In this document: in pieces, positions 1 to 10,222 of the stretch
Numbering within the stretch: the stretch's first letter is position 1
Layout of the letters: every line of letters starts with the position of its first letter
Assembly: GCF_000315625.1 (NCBI RefSeq)
Contig: NW_005434563.1
Location: 155,387 to 199,785, forward strand
Reading direction: 5' to 3'
DNA length: 44,399 nucleotides
Source of the DNA: Guillardia theta CCMP2712
Taxonomy: Eukaryota > Cryptophyceae > Pyrenomonadales > Geminigeraceae
Notes under the pieces: model-generated
The model's database searches: none
The model's input: the letters and a program-made list of their open reading frames with translations, nothing else
What the model was told of the DNA's origin: nothing
Translations under genes and position numbers: made by a program

Positions 1-450
1 GATCAGGTGCAAGTAGAGGAGCAGCTAGAGGAGCAGGTAGAGGAGCAGGTGCAGGTACAGGATCAGGTGCAGGTAGAGGAGCAGGTGCAGGAGCAGGTGC
101 AAGAGCAGGAGCAGGTGCAGGAGCAGGAGCAGGTGCAGGTGCAGGAGCAGGTGCAGGAGCAGGCGCAGGTACAGGTGCAGGAGCAGGTAGAGGAGCAGGA
201 GCAGGTGCAGGTGCAGGTGCAGGTGCAGGTGCAGGTGCAGAAGCAGAAGCAGAAGCAGGTACAGGAGCAGGAGCAGGTGCAGGTGCAGGTGCAGGTGCAG
301 GAGCAGGTGGAGGAGCAGGTGGAGGAGCAGGAGCAGGTGCAGGAGCAGGAGCAGGAGCAGGTAGAGGAGCAGGAGCAGGTACAGGAGCAGGTGGAGGAGC
401 AGGTACAGGAGCAGGAGCAGGAGCAGGAGCAGGAACAGGAGCAGGTGGGG
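1..450. repeat. GAGCAG/GTGCAG-type imperfect minisatellite
   Basis: About 450 bases made almost entirely of GAGCAG, GTGCAG, GTAGAG and GGAGCAG hexamers. Every codon block reads E-Q-V-Q on the plus strand and L/H/Y-rich on the minus strand, so long ORFs exist on both strands simply because the repeat lacks stops. No gene structure, splice site or flanking coding sequence supports translation. The window starts inside the array, so its left limit is unknown. Confidence 0.9.
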
Positions 451-456
451 ATTTGA

Positions 457-956
457 CGATGGGGAACGTGGCATCGCTGGTCGGCTAAGTCAAGGTTTCG
501 GTTTTACTCAAGTCTCCCGGTTTGATTCGATTCCTGCCAACTTGCCAATCCGGGACTCGGACTTCATCGGATGAGTCGATGATCGGATCGGACGGGCGGC
601 GGCCAGGCCCGCCCGGCAGGCTGGACCCCGCCGGGCCAGCCGGGCGTGGCCCCTGCTGGCCGGCTCGGTAATCAGTCAGGTTCATCGGCCCGCCGGCTCC
701 GTCGCCCGGCCGCGGGGGGGCGCCGCAACTTGTTGCCGCCGGGGCGCCGCTGTTCACTGGGCCCGGGTGACCGTCCTCGGATCATGGGCCCGGGCCCGGC
801 CGATCCCGGATGCCAGGATCGAGACTAGGCTACTAGGCTAGTCCAAAGTCACGGCGGCAGATACTGATATCACTGAGTCACATTGACCTTACCGTCTACG
901 ATTGTGAATCCGGGGCAGAACCCAAGCATCCGGGCCAGCCTGGCATGAGGGGCCCC
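457..956. other. Gene-free GC-rich stretch
   Basis: No convincing ORF. From about 590 to 830 the sequence is very rich in CCGG, GGGCCC and CGGCC motifs with many short self-complementary pieces. It resembles in texture the GC-rich stretches near 9.6-9.86 kb, 22.03-22.11 kb and 41.2-41.75 kb. I see no promoter or RNA gene in it. Confidence 0.6.
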
Positions 957-960
957 CCCG

Positions 961-1515
961 CCTTAGTAAGACGGTAGGAAAGCCCCCTCTTCGTCCCACA
1001 CGCCGCATGCCGCCTCCGAAACACGTCCGAGTCGTCTTGGTTTACAGGAGAGTTTTTGTTAACTCGGCGCTATCTGACTGGCACGGCTGGCATACGCTCA
1101 GCGGCCCATCCGATCCTCCCCCCGACTTGACCTGGAATATGATAGCCTCGGAGGCTCGTGACATCGGACGTCAGAACTTGACTTGAAAGACTGGCACACA
1201 AACAAGAGGCGGCGGGCCCGGCCAGCAGCTCCAAGTCAAGATACCGTATGATACAACGTCAAGTTTACAGTCAAGATTTTCCCAGTCATGCAGGCAGCGG
1301 CCGCTATTAGATGCCAACGGTGTGCAGTGCAGAAATAAGGGAGATGCCTGGCGAGCGGATGCAATGACGAGAGCAGGAGGCCCTGATAAGATAAGAGAGG
1401 CTGAGGAGAGAAGATAAGAGAGCCTGTTAACAAAAACTCTCCTGTAAACCAAGACGACTGACGGTGTTTCGACTCGGAGGCGGCATGTACCGTCTTTCAA
1501 GCCGTCTTGCTAAGG
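961..1515. mobile_element. Foldback / MITE-like element with long inverted arms
   Basis: The two ends are inverted copies. Bases 961-974 match 1502-1515 in reverse complement with one mismatch; 1006-1020 matches about 1477-1491; and a perfect 33-base arm at 1031-1063 pairs with 1426-1458. Small indels separate these blocks. The roughly 360-base centre carries no transposase-like ORF, so this looks like a non-autonomous DNA element. No clear target-site duplication is visible at the edges. It sits directly against the integrase remnant on its right and may have inserted into or beside that retroelement. Confidence 0.75.
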
Positions 1516-2356
1516 TCCTCTTATGTCTGGATCGGATGCTTCCGGGGTTTCACATCCTTGCATACCGACTCGGTCTATGTCTCATCTGCTCCTCAATTCT
1601 GGTTTCAAGTTTTGTGTGCATTAAACTCGGTCTTGAGCAAAAACTGTCCGATTACAACTAAGGTCGATGTGAGTAGTAGTACAAGTCTAACAAACTTGTA
1701 TTCCGTCGGTTATGAGCCTCGATTACAGCAAGTCACTCTGGGGATGATTATCTCGTACATCTGTAGACAATTTGGAATCACCGGCGACCGTTAGGGATGC
1801 GACGAATCTTACGCCGTTCGAGCTCAGGACGTGGAAGAAGTACGTGACGCGTTTACGTTGTCAGCAATTCAGAAGGAAAAGGCTATGAAGAAATCTAGGA
1901 AGGATCCGATGATCTACGGTAGTACAACTCAATGTTGGCGACTTCGTTATGTTGTCAACGCGTGATTTGAAGCTGCATGAGATTATAGGCAAGATGAAAA
2001 TTCGTTTCATTGGACCTTTCAAGATACCAGAGAAAGTTTCGGATAATTCTGTGCGCTTGGAGTTCACACCGCGTTTTCAGCACATGAAGAAAACAGTTTT
2101 CAACGTGGCGAAACTTCGTCTTTACTATTTTCGAGATGTTTCCCTGGATGATGCTGAACCTCCACCTTTGCCTCTAGTTCAACGAAATGGACAGTATTTC
2201 GAGGTCGATCGTATTTTGGCTCGTCGTTGCAAAGGTAATCGTGTGCAGTACCTGGTTCGTTGGAAAGGATATGACAAGTCGTCGGATGATTCTTGGTTGT
2301 CTACACGTGAATTTCGGACTCCAGAGTTGAGGAAAATGATTCGTGATTTCGAGTAA
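1507..2356 (+). pseudogene. Ty3-type (chromovirus) integrase remnant with C-terminal chromodomain
   Basis: The clear part is 1949-2356 (135 codons, partial). It has the integrase C-terminal GDFVML...RFIGPF block, an RLEF...FNVAKL block, and then a chromodomain running from EVDRILARR through VRWKGY to the DSWLS motif near the end. Upstream, 1507-1948 carries weak matches to the integrase core and to the usual TPFELR segment that precedes the C-terminal block, but stops and frame changes break it. In this LTR-retrotransposon class the integrase inserts cDNA and the chromodomain binds modified histones. No protease, reverse transcriptase or RNase H lies upstream and I cannot identify LTRs, so only the 3' end of pol survives. 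The foldback element borders its 5' side. Confidence 0.85.
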
Positions 2357-2834
2357 AGATTATTGGCGTTTGCAGCGAAGTACGAGCTGAGAAGTGTGTT
2401 CTCATCTATCAGCGCTAGGGAGCGAAATGATAGGATATGTTTACTGACTTTTCGTCTTTGTTTAAGTAGATATCCTAGGCAGTCTCGTTTCAACTTAGGA
2501 AATTAGATTACTTACTTTTCTTTATCTCTGACGTCGGTTTGGAATAAAGTACCGTTGGATTGTGCATCGCTGTCACACGCTTGTTCTGAGTTTCTTGACC
2601 GGGGATCACTTCGTGTGTCAACACTGGATCGAGTTTCCTAACAAGTGAGTTCAGCCAACTCACTGTTTGACATCATTTCATTTGTTTACTCAAAAGTCAA
2701 GTCGAAAGTCAAGTAAAAAATTAGTACAGTGGCAGCAGTGGTGGGCGGCCATCTGATCCTCGTGAAGATTTGATTGAGTGATACATAGGGCCACCCAAAA
2801 GTTGAACCGGTCAACCCACTTGCTACTAGCCAAC
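2357..2834. other. Gene-free spacer between integrase remnant and caspase copy A
   Basis: No ORF worth calling. The 3' side from about 2750 (CTGATCCTCGTGAA, then ATTTGAT) is homologous to 10138-10222 beside copy B, so the duplicated unit extends past the stop codon of the caspase-like gene. Any remaining 3' LTR of the neighbouring retroelement would lie here, but I cannot define one. Confidence 0.5.
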
Positions 2835-5731
2835 CTACAAAGCTTTCTGATCCGACGGCAGAGCATACTCGAAAGGTTTCCCCGGCTTGCTCGTCAAGCA
2901 CCAGTTGAAAGTCGACAGGTACGCCATAGCGACTATCAGGTGCTTTTGTCGCTTCTCGGTCGACGAGAACTCATTCAAGTATAGCTCTCGCCGAGTCCTG
3001 ATCTTCGCCCAGATCTTGTAGGGCCCATCTTGCTTGTCCCCCGGTCCCCACTTCGCGTTGATCTTCCGCTCGAAGTCCTTCACGTCCGTCGGCCTCTCCG
3101 AGGACTCGAGGAGCTTCTCGACTTCCTTGCTCCTCATCAGCGTCTTGAAGTCTCCGGCTATCAGCTCCGCCTCCTTCATCAAAGCCTTGCCGACCTTCAC
3201 CACGTCCTCATACTTCACCTTGCCCCTCACGTCCTCCCACGTGTCCCCCGGTAAGATGTTGTCAAAGGGCTTGAGAGCCTCCGACAGCTCCGGCTTGTCG
3301 AGGAGTACGGACAAAAATCGTTGTTGTCCCTCTCGAGAAGAAGCCGAAGAGACCGAGGCAGTAGAGGCTTGCGAAAGGGCTGACTCGCTCCCAGCAACAG
3401 ACCGAGCGTCACTGCTCCGAGAGTCCGAGTGCAAGGCAGTAGAGGCTTGTGAAAGAGCATCGCTCCCAGCAACAGACTGAGCGTCATCGCTCCGAATGTC
3501 ATCAGGGTCTCCGAGACGTTTTCCACCTAATGACATCATGGTGAACTCGGAGGCGGCTGGCGGTCTTGACTGCAGGAGAGAGCAAGTCAGTCAACTTCAT
3601 CGCCTAGCTGCTTTCAGCTTCACTCGCCTCCTCGATCACCCTCAGGGGCTGCTTTCCCCATCCCGCCGACCCTCCCGCCGCCTGCTGTCCTCGCTTCTGT
3701 GGGGGTACGTACTTTGCTACTGGAGGGGTTGGCCCCCCGCTCTCCTTCACCTCGAGTCGCAAGTCAGTCAGCTCGCAGCCCCTCCTCCTCACTCTCTCTC
3801 TTGCGGGCACTACCGAGAGCTTCTTCAGCTCCTCGCTGACGTGAGAGTCGACCTCCTGCTCTCGTCCCAGGACTGTCAGCGCCCCTGCCCCGGCAGCCAA
3901 CGTTCACGTTAGTCATCAGCATCTTCCCTCATCAGCATCGGCTCTCACCTCCTCCCTCTAGTGTCTTCAACACCACAAAGCCCACCTCGTCTCCTCCTAC
4001 GCCTGCCAGTAGAGATCGGAGCTGCTCCGCCTCCTCCTTCTCAAGACGCTCCTCCAGCTCCCCGTGCTCATGACTGCCAAACACCCACCCACTGCTGCTC
4101 ACCCACGTTCGAAACCTGCCCTCCGTCTGCTCCCGCTCCCCCCCCTCCTCCCCCCCCTCCTCACTCTCCTCGTCCAACGTCGCCCTCACTCTCTTAGCCA
4201 GCGCCACGGACAAGCAGGCGCAGCTGAGCCTCGTCATCTTCAGAAACGTCACGAAGCTGCCGGTCTCGACCACCCGCGACAGCACGTGCACTGCGAGCAG
4301 AGGGCTCAGCCTCCCGTCCTGATCTGCCGTCATCTTGTCCCTGAGGTACTCCTCTGCTTCGTCTAGCGCCTCCTCCTCCGTCATGTCGCCCTCGTAGAAG
4401 TCTCGAAGCCGCACGTCCTCCTCCCACAAGCGAAGCTCTGACCTCGCTTCCTCGGGCATGTGCGAGAGCGACCTCCTGATCTCCTCGCGTACGGCAAAGT
4501 CGATCGCTGCTACCGCCGTCTTGCCCCTGGTCGACGTCTCGTAGGTCTCTTGTACCCACTGCTCTAGCTCCTCCGACCGGATCTCGTTCCTGCTCATATG
4601 ACCGTTGACAGCCCTGATGAGGTCAGGACCAAGCCTCTTCTTCGATCGCGTCTGGTAGTATCTGCGAGTCGCTTGAGTCCCGTACCTCGTCCCCTCGTAC
4701 CTCAGGAACACCAGCACAAACATCGAGCACACCCGCCACCGCGGACTCTCTTCTAGCAGGCTGCCAAGACTCTCCTGTAGTAGGCCTAGGATGCTGCTTC
4801 GAAACGCGTCTGCTCCTGTCCCAGCTGCTGCAGGGCTGTATCCAGCTACGACCTCTGCTGCAGGGCCCGGGCTTGTCGGCCCTGCTGTTGGATCCTCAAG
4901 CCTCCTCGAGCTCTCCGCGACCCTCCTCGCTCCTTGTTGTATCTGCTGGATGTCTCTTGGGACCGTCGGGTCCGGCCTGATACACAAGCCCTCCGGGATG
5001 AAGACAGTGCAGAACGATACTGCCACCTGCTCTCTGCGGAGACTTTCAAGCATAGCATGCTCGATGGCCTGCTTTAGCCTCATGTTCCGCGCGAACATCC
5101 CATGCTCCTTGTCGAGAAGGTCCCTGAGGAATGCTGACTCATCATCTGCTCTCTGACCTCTGCTGCATGACAAGAAGAGCGAAACTTTCATGCTCCTAGT
5201 CCTGTTGGTTCTCTCTGATTCGATCCTCTCCCTCCCTTGCGCCTCGTCTCTACACGCGTCTATGATGACGAGCAGAGGAGGTAGCCCTTCCACGTTCTCT
5301 GCCCCCGCAGCCATGGCGCTCAGCGCATCTCCGACGGTCACCCTACTCCCTCGTGTCTCCTCTGACACCTCCGGCCTCACGACATCGCATGTCAGCATTG
5401 CGATCTCACCCGAGCTCAGCTGTATAGCATGCCCGGCATAGAACACTAGCATCAGCTCCGGTCGCTTGGTCTGGCAGTCCATGGCGAGAGAGGAAAGCAT
5501 GTCTAACATGGACTGTCTCGTCGTCGGGTTGGCGAGGAAGGAGGAGGAGCAGCCCGGGCTGTCTTCCAGCTCCCTATGTATCCTACGCGCATCTTTGACA
5601 GCCTCAACCAATGGTGCGATATGCGTGTAGGCATCAGCTCCTATGCAGAGAGCCTTGACATGTCGAGTACCTCGCATTTCACTCCGCTCAGCGTGCCTGA
5701 GAGATTGATTATTGATAGATAGATGGAACAA
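2835..5731 (-). CDS. Caspase-like (C14 family) protein with novel C-terminal domain, copy A
   Basis: Three exons, all in phase: 5731-3949, 3884-3640 and 3569-2835; introns of 64 nt (3885-3948) and 70 nt (3570-3639) have GT-AG ends. The predicted product is about 920 aa. Residues 25-165 form a caspase/metacaspase fold: KALCIG strand, catalytic His101 in FYAGHAIQ and Cys160 in IIDACRDE. Residues 165-600 are mostly helical and charged with no domain I recognise. Exon 2 encodes a variable linker with a KYVPPQKR motif. Exon 3 starts with Ser/Ala-rich repeats (DARSVAGSES type), followed by a conserved domain of about 170 aa from LLDKPELS to YALPSDQ that recurs in copies B, C and D. C14 enzymes are cysteine proteases of cell-death and stress pathways; substrate and activation are unknown here. 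The start is supported by conservation in copy C; Met19 is an alternative. Confidence 0.8.
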
Positions 5732-6095
5732 AGTAACATGTGTCTTTCATGGTAGATGGAACATGTCTCTCACAGTCTATACAAATGAATAGCGTCAGCA
5801 TGAGCATGAGCAAAAGCTTTGTGTAAGGCTCCTACTTGAGAAGATGCTCTAGTGCGTTCTCTTTTCAGGACTATCTCAGATCATCTCCTTCCTTACTACC
5901 TTCCCTGCTTCTCCTCTCCTCCCTTCCACCAGCATCAGCCACGTTCCCACAGCCTCCTCTTTGCCTTCCTACGAAGAGCCCGCGACCAGATCACCCCACC
6001 ACCACCTGAGCGGATTCCATCTTTCATCACCCCCTCGTCTATGCTTATTAATACCCCTTGCAAGCGACCCTTTCTCTATCACAAGGGGTACCCGT
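5732..6095 (-). promoter_or_regulatory. Duplicated upstream region of caspase copy A
   Basis: This block is closely repeated at 20680-21085 in front of copy C. Shared features include GATAGATAGATGGAACA just before the ATG, two further ATGGAACA words, a pyrimidine-rich block and a distal AGGGGTACCCG word. Because it stops being alike at about the same place in both copies, it was duplicated with the gene and is likely to include the promoter. No unambiguous TATA box was identified. Confidence 0.5.
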
Positions 6096-6399
6096 AACCA
6101 TCGGGTGCAGAACATGAATAAAATTAGCTAGCGTTTTCAGGATTTTTCCTAGTTCAAATCCCTGCCCGCAGGATTTTCCTGAAATCACAAGCTTTGTTAA
6201 AACTATTTTATATGCGAGGAATCTGAGTACCCCTACTTTTGTGTTGAGCTCACAAGGGCGCTATCTTAAAACTTTCAAACCCTTTATACAGGCCCGCCTC
6301 AGGACTTGTCGGATTATTCTGAGGCGGGCCCACTGAGGCCTGCTAAACCTTTAATTAAGCTTGAATCCTACTCTGAGCGCACATTTATTTCTTTGTGGG
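6096..6399. other. Gene-free spacer, AT-richer
   Basis: About 300 bases with no usable ORF. A 13-base word (GGCCCGCCTCAGG) near 6293 recurs inverted near 6320 as part of CTGAGGCGGGCC, making a small imperfect hairpin. It separates the copy A upstream region from the degraded recombinase-like ORF. Confidence 0.45.
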
Positions 6400-6906
6400 A
6401 TGGAAGCGCAGGCTGAGAGACAAGTTGAAGATGAAATGGAGGAGGTAAGCCAAGTAGAGTCTCCGAATGTCAACGAGGATCAAGGCGATCCTTTGGAGGA
6501 CATGCAGGTCCAGGAAGCAGTTGTAATTCCAGGACAGGCCACCGTGACACCGAGGCCTCAATTCGGGGGCCGAAGAAAACGTCAGAGAACAGGTAACGAG
6601 GCCCGACAACCATTGGATGCAGCTCGTGGGCGTCAAAGAATCTCAGAAATCCGATCAAAGAGGGTTCCGCAAAATTCAAGAGCTGCATATACATCTAGTA
6701 TTGTCCGTTTCATACAGTTCGTGTCACATCGAAACAATCCTTTTCTATTGACAACGGAATTCAAAGATTTGATTGAAAGAGATATGGAAGAAGGAGATCC
6801 ACCATTACCATCGAAGAGGATCATACGAATGGTACTGGACGAGAATTCTGTTGGTCAAAGACGCAGAGACCTTCCCCGACTGTGTCTTCCCGGCTTATAC
6901 GGATAA
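6400..6906 (+). pseudogene. ORF resembling the core-binding part of a tyrosine recombinase (mobile-element gene)
   Basis: An open frame from the ATG at 6400 gives about 168 aa. The N-terminal 60 residues are acidic and disordered, then a basic GGRRKRQR patch, then a helical SRAAYTSSIVRFIQFV segment typical of the SAM-like DNA-binding domain that precedes the catalytic domain in crypton/DIRS-type tyrosine recombinases. No Arg-His-Arg-Tyr catalytic domain follows; the frame ends shortly after a QRRRDLPRL segment and the downstream sequence belongs to something reverse-transcriptase-like. I read this as a fragment of a mobile element. The family assignment is weak; it could also be a structural ORF of the neighbouring retroelement. 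Confidence 0.4.
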
Positions 6907-8884
6907 CATGGCTGTAGTTGGAAAGCTCTAGGCTCAGTTGCCGCACAAGCCACTGCATCGCTGGTTGATACGTTGAAACAAGAGCTAGGATTGGAGATTG
7001 AATCCAGAGATTCGAAGAGATTCTCCTTCAACCGTCCTGGTGCGAGCTTCAATCTAGTCAGCAACGGGCCATCCAAGAGCATATTTGTAGTAGGTACCCG
7101 GGCTTGCAGCAGTTTGCCTTCTGAGGCCAGGGGATCCTCCTTGGAAGCATCCCGATAGGGTCTCAGTCCTTTCAGCAAGAGTTTATCACTGCCAAGGTGA
7201 ATGCTCTCAACGCTGAATTGACTCAGTTGGAACAATTTCCCATTGCGATGGGTCTCAAACAGCTCGGAAGTTAAAGACGACGCACGTTCCCACCCTCCAA
7301 TACGTCTCACGTGGAATCTCCCCGGCCTTGACAGCTGCCCAGTTCAAGTGCTTTGACATTGCAAATCTCCTTCTCCTTGCGAAGGTATTTCAGTGGCCAC
7401 AGAACCAGGCACAGGAGAGCTCAACTGACCTGTAACCAGGCTGCCCCGAGGTCAACCGGCAATCCATCAAGAAACTTGTCGGCGGCTGCCACCAAGCTGA
7501 TGGGCTGCTGCTCAAAGATCCCAAGGTTTGTACTTTCCATAATTGAGTGCCAGATCCTGTGCTGAGGGGTAAACTGAGACAGAAGTTTATCGACCGGTTG
7601 GCCTGGTACTCGAAGTGGAGTAGAGAAGCTGGAGTGTGTGCCAACAAAGACTGCTGACGCCGCTCAGAAAGGTTTGCCCGAATACTGCAGAACCGAGGAA
7701 ACTCCAACAGGAAATGAGCCGTGAGCTCCCGCTGGGCGGGGTTTAAAAGTACACTACCAGACGTCCCAAACAATTCAGGCGAGGGGATACAGTTATTGTC
7801 GCACTCCTGAGGAAGCTCCGCTACGAAGGTGTATCCCGTGATTCCCTGCTCCATCAAGTGCCTGCGAGTGTCCAAGAACTTCGGAACTGTGCAGCCAGCA
7901 TGGTGACAACTTCCCCAGCGTCCACTTGCTGCGGTTGGCGGATTCGAAGTTCAGTGCCCGAATTGATCCGGTGGAAGAGTGGTGGTGTAGGTAACATCCA
8001 ATGCTGGAAGATGGCGAGTTCTCCCGCCCATTCGAGAAACTTGGCAGTCGCAGACCGTCCAGAATGCGGTGTAGGCCACGCCCTCCTGCGGGGTGAACCC
8101 ATCACATCCAGCACTATAAGGCAACTGAAGATTGAAGTAGGCAAACTCAAGGTCGGACAGAGGGGTATCAGCGAACCTCCTGCCGCACTCCGATAAATGC
8201 CGCCATCTTCTCCGTCATCCAGGGGGGACCATGTGTGGGCGACCTGCAGGCACCGCAGCCCGTTATGGACTGATGCGCATGAGAAGTGCAACACCGTCCT
8301 CAGTACCCTCATCAAAGATTCAGGAGTGAGATGCCGCGTCCATGTGCAAGGCTTTCCCGGCACCAGGCAGAAAGTTTTCCCATGGCCCTGAAGATCATCA
8401 CGTAGGGGACTTTGAACTTCCGCAATTGCAGGCTACTGGAAGCCGATGGCATGGGTTAATCCTGGACTTCAGCATGTCACATGTTTTTGACAATGATGGG
8501 ATACCACACTTGACTCGGAGCAAACTGCAAGCAGCAGCACAGAGGAAAATCCGAGGGCATCGTCATGCATATGCTCAGCACGTCCCGCCAAAGGCCTTTC
8601 TTCCCACCATCGCCAGCACTGATGGACTCTTGCAGGATGATGCGTTGCGCTTTCTGTGGTGGCTGGCGGATCGCTCCGCGAACAAGGAAACTGCAGCGCT
8701 GGATGGTCTCTCGGCCTCGCAAGACGTCTCAGGTGATCCGACTTGCAAACGCATCCGGTCCAGGATCTTTCGTCAGCTCAAGGCATCCCTGTCCTTCGCT
8801 GCCATCATCGCGGGTGCGTTCCGGTATGCGTCTCATTCCTTCGGCGGCGGCCACAGCGACATGAATGGTCCTGCGCGCAGTTAA
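6907..8884 (+). pseudogene. Degraded reverse-transcriptase-type polyprotein (C-terminal part)
   Basis: Several short plus-strand frames, broken by stops and shifts, line up with the C-terminal half of the pol-like proteins common in protist and oomycete retroelements. The pieces are an RT-type segment with a GSIPIGSQSFQQEF motif near 7140-7190 followed by KVNALNAELTQLEQF, an ALTAAQFKCFD segment near 7330, and a long frame at 8342-8884. The last carries the basic LQAAAQRKIRGHRHAYAQH helix, the FLPTIASTDG block and a C-terminal IFRQLKASLSFAAII helix. No YxDD catalytic box is visible, so the polymerase centre is gone. Its 3' end runs into the inverted-repeat tangle described separately. Function is lost; the family call rests on motif order, not on a search. 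Confidence 0.5.
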
Positions 8885-9080
8885 GTGAAGGTATCAGTTA
8901 AGTTTGGGGGACAGCAGTTGGCAGGAAGAGGCTCATCCGACTGCTGTCCCCCAAACTTAACTGATAGCCAATGATGGGATACCGGACCAGACTCGTAGCA
9001 AACTGCAACTTGCGGCAGCCTGAGCAGCACAGAGGAAGATCCGAGGGCATCGTAATGCATATGCTCAGCACGTCCCGCCC
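8498..9080. repeat. Direct repeat pair of the retroelement tail
   Basis: Bases 8498-8590 recur in the same orientation at about 8986-9080 with a few substitutions and indels; both copies end in ATGCTCAGCACGTCCCGCC. The second copy lies in the spacer of the larger inverted repeat at 8651-9352, so direct and inverted duplications are interleaved. Confidence 0.75.
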
Positions 9081-9352
9081 TCGTCCCGCCCTCATCCTGC
9101 CGACTGCTGTCCCCCAAACTTAACTGATACCTTCACTTAACTGCGCGCAGGACCATCGCCGAAGGAATGAGACGCATACCGGAACGCACCCGCGATGATG
9201 GCAGCGAAGGACAGGGATGCCTTGAGCTGACGAAAGATCCTGGACCGGATGCGTTTGCAAGTCGGATCACCTGAGACGTCTTGCGAGGCCGAGAGACCAT
9301 CCAGCGCTGCCGTTTCCTTGTTCGCCAAGCGATCCGCCAGCCACCACAGAAA
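8651..9352. repeat. Long inverted repeat (about 250-bp arms)
   Basis: The left arm 8651-8918 is reverse-complementary to the right arm 9103-9352. The main difference is an 18-base insertion in the left arm near 8850-8868. The arms contain the last 80 codons of the reverse-transcriptase-like frame, so the same peptide reads out on both strands. A 27-base module at 8892-8918 occurs inverted at 8940-8966 and at 9103-9129, giving a second, tighter hairpin (21-base loop) inside the large one. Confidence 0.9.
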
Positions 9353-9384
9353 CCAATTGAACCCTCCGGAGGGTTCAATTGGTT
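9351..9384. repeat. Perfect 34-bp palindrome
   Basis: A self-complementary 34-mer with two 17-base halves and no loop, centred on CTCCGGAG. It begins two bases inside the right end of the long inverted repeat, as if it marks the outer boundary of that structure. It could extrude as a cruciform or be a footprint of an end-joining or transposition event. Confidence 0.9.
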
Positions 9385-10222
9385 CTCGCTGTCTTCAAGT
9401 TTCTGTTCTCGGCCTCAGTCTCGTCGTTCAACGTTTGACACACTCCGACGACTGACTCAGTGGCTTGCGCGACCCGGACGGTCACCGGGTGTCAAGCCTT
9501 CTCGACTCTCCTGATTGTCCTCGTACTGTACGGTGCCACGGTGTGTGCTTAACAAACAGTGATCCTAAGATCATCTGAGCTCATTGAACGTCCGAGTTAA
9601 GCAAGGCCGCAGCCTAGCCAGTGCCACGTTGTATACTGACAACACAGCCGGGGACTCCCGGAGTCCGGAGTCCGGTCCCGGCAGACTGAGAACACTGTGA
9701 CTGAACTCCGAATCAGCCCGGGCCGCGGAGGCTACTAGCCCGGCCTGCCGTACTAACCCGCCGGCCCGGGTGCACGGATCGGACTCCGGGGACCGTCGGT
9801 CCGATCCGAGCCCGAAGCACTGCCCCACTGGCCCAGTGCGGTCGCAGCGAGTCACGACCGTCGCCGGGCCAACCGTTGAACTTTACTAAAACCTACCGTA
9901 GGTTTGATGGTTTGATTATCCTTTTCTACTTTGTTTGCTCCGGTCACCGGGTTGGCCTTTCAAGCCTAAGTTCAAATTTCCATTTCCGTCGGTCGGACAA
10001 TACAACTGGCAACTTCTGGCAAGACTGAGTCGGAGAGAGCCTCGGCCAACCATTATCCTTGGCGGCCGACTGCTGCAAGCTACCCAAACTTTGAAACTTG
10101 CAGGAGGCTTTTGCAGCCCGGCCTGATATCAGCTACCTGATCCTCGTGAACATTTGATCAGTGAGTAAAACATAGCCCCCCAAAAGTTTAACTTCGACCC
10201 ACTAGCTGAGCTGCTAGTCAAC
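9385..10222. other. Gene-free, partly GC-rich spacer
   Basis: No coding evidence. From 9640 to 9860 the sequence is GC-rich with repeated CCGG, GGACTCCGG and CCCGGCC words. From 10138 onward it is homologous to the flank of copy A (about 2753-2834), marking the edge of the duplicated caspase unit B. Confidence 0.5.

Noticed and set aside
7-474. Two 149-codon ORFs on opposite strands in the first 475 bases
   Set aside because: Both are translations of a stop-free hexamer repeat; no splice signals, start context or non-repeat coding sequence.
3960-5441. Several plus-strand ORFs of 75-120 codons opposite caspase copy A (and the same opposite copy C)
   Set aside because: They are antisense shadows of the GC-rich caspase exon, and the same shadows recur in copy C only because the DNA is duplicated.
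7390-8363. Minus-strand ORFs of 160-170 codons
   Set aside because: Antisense to the degraded reverse-transcriptase-like sequence; no domain and no start or splice context.
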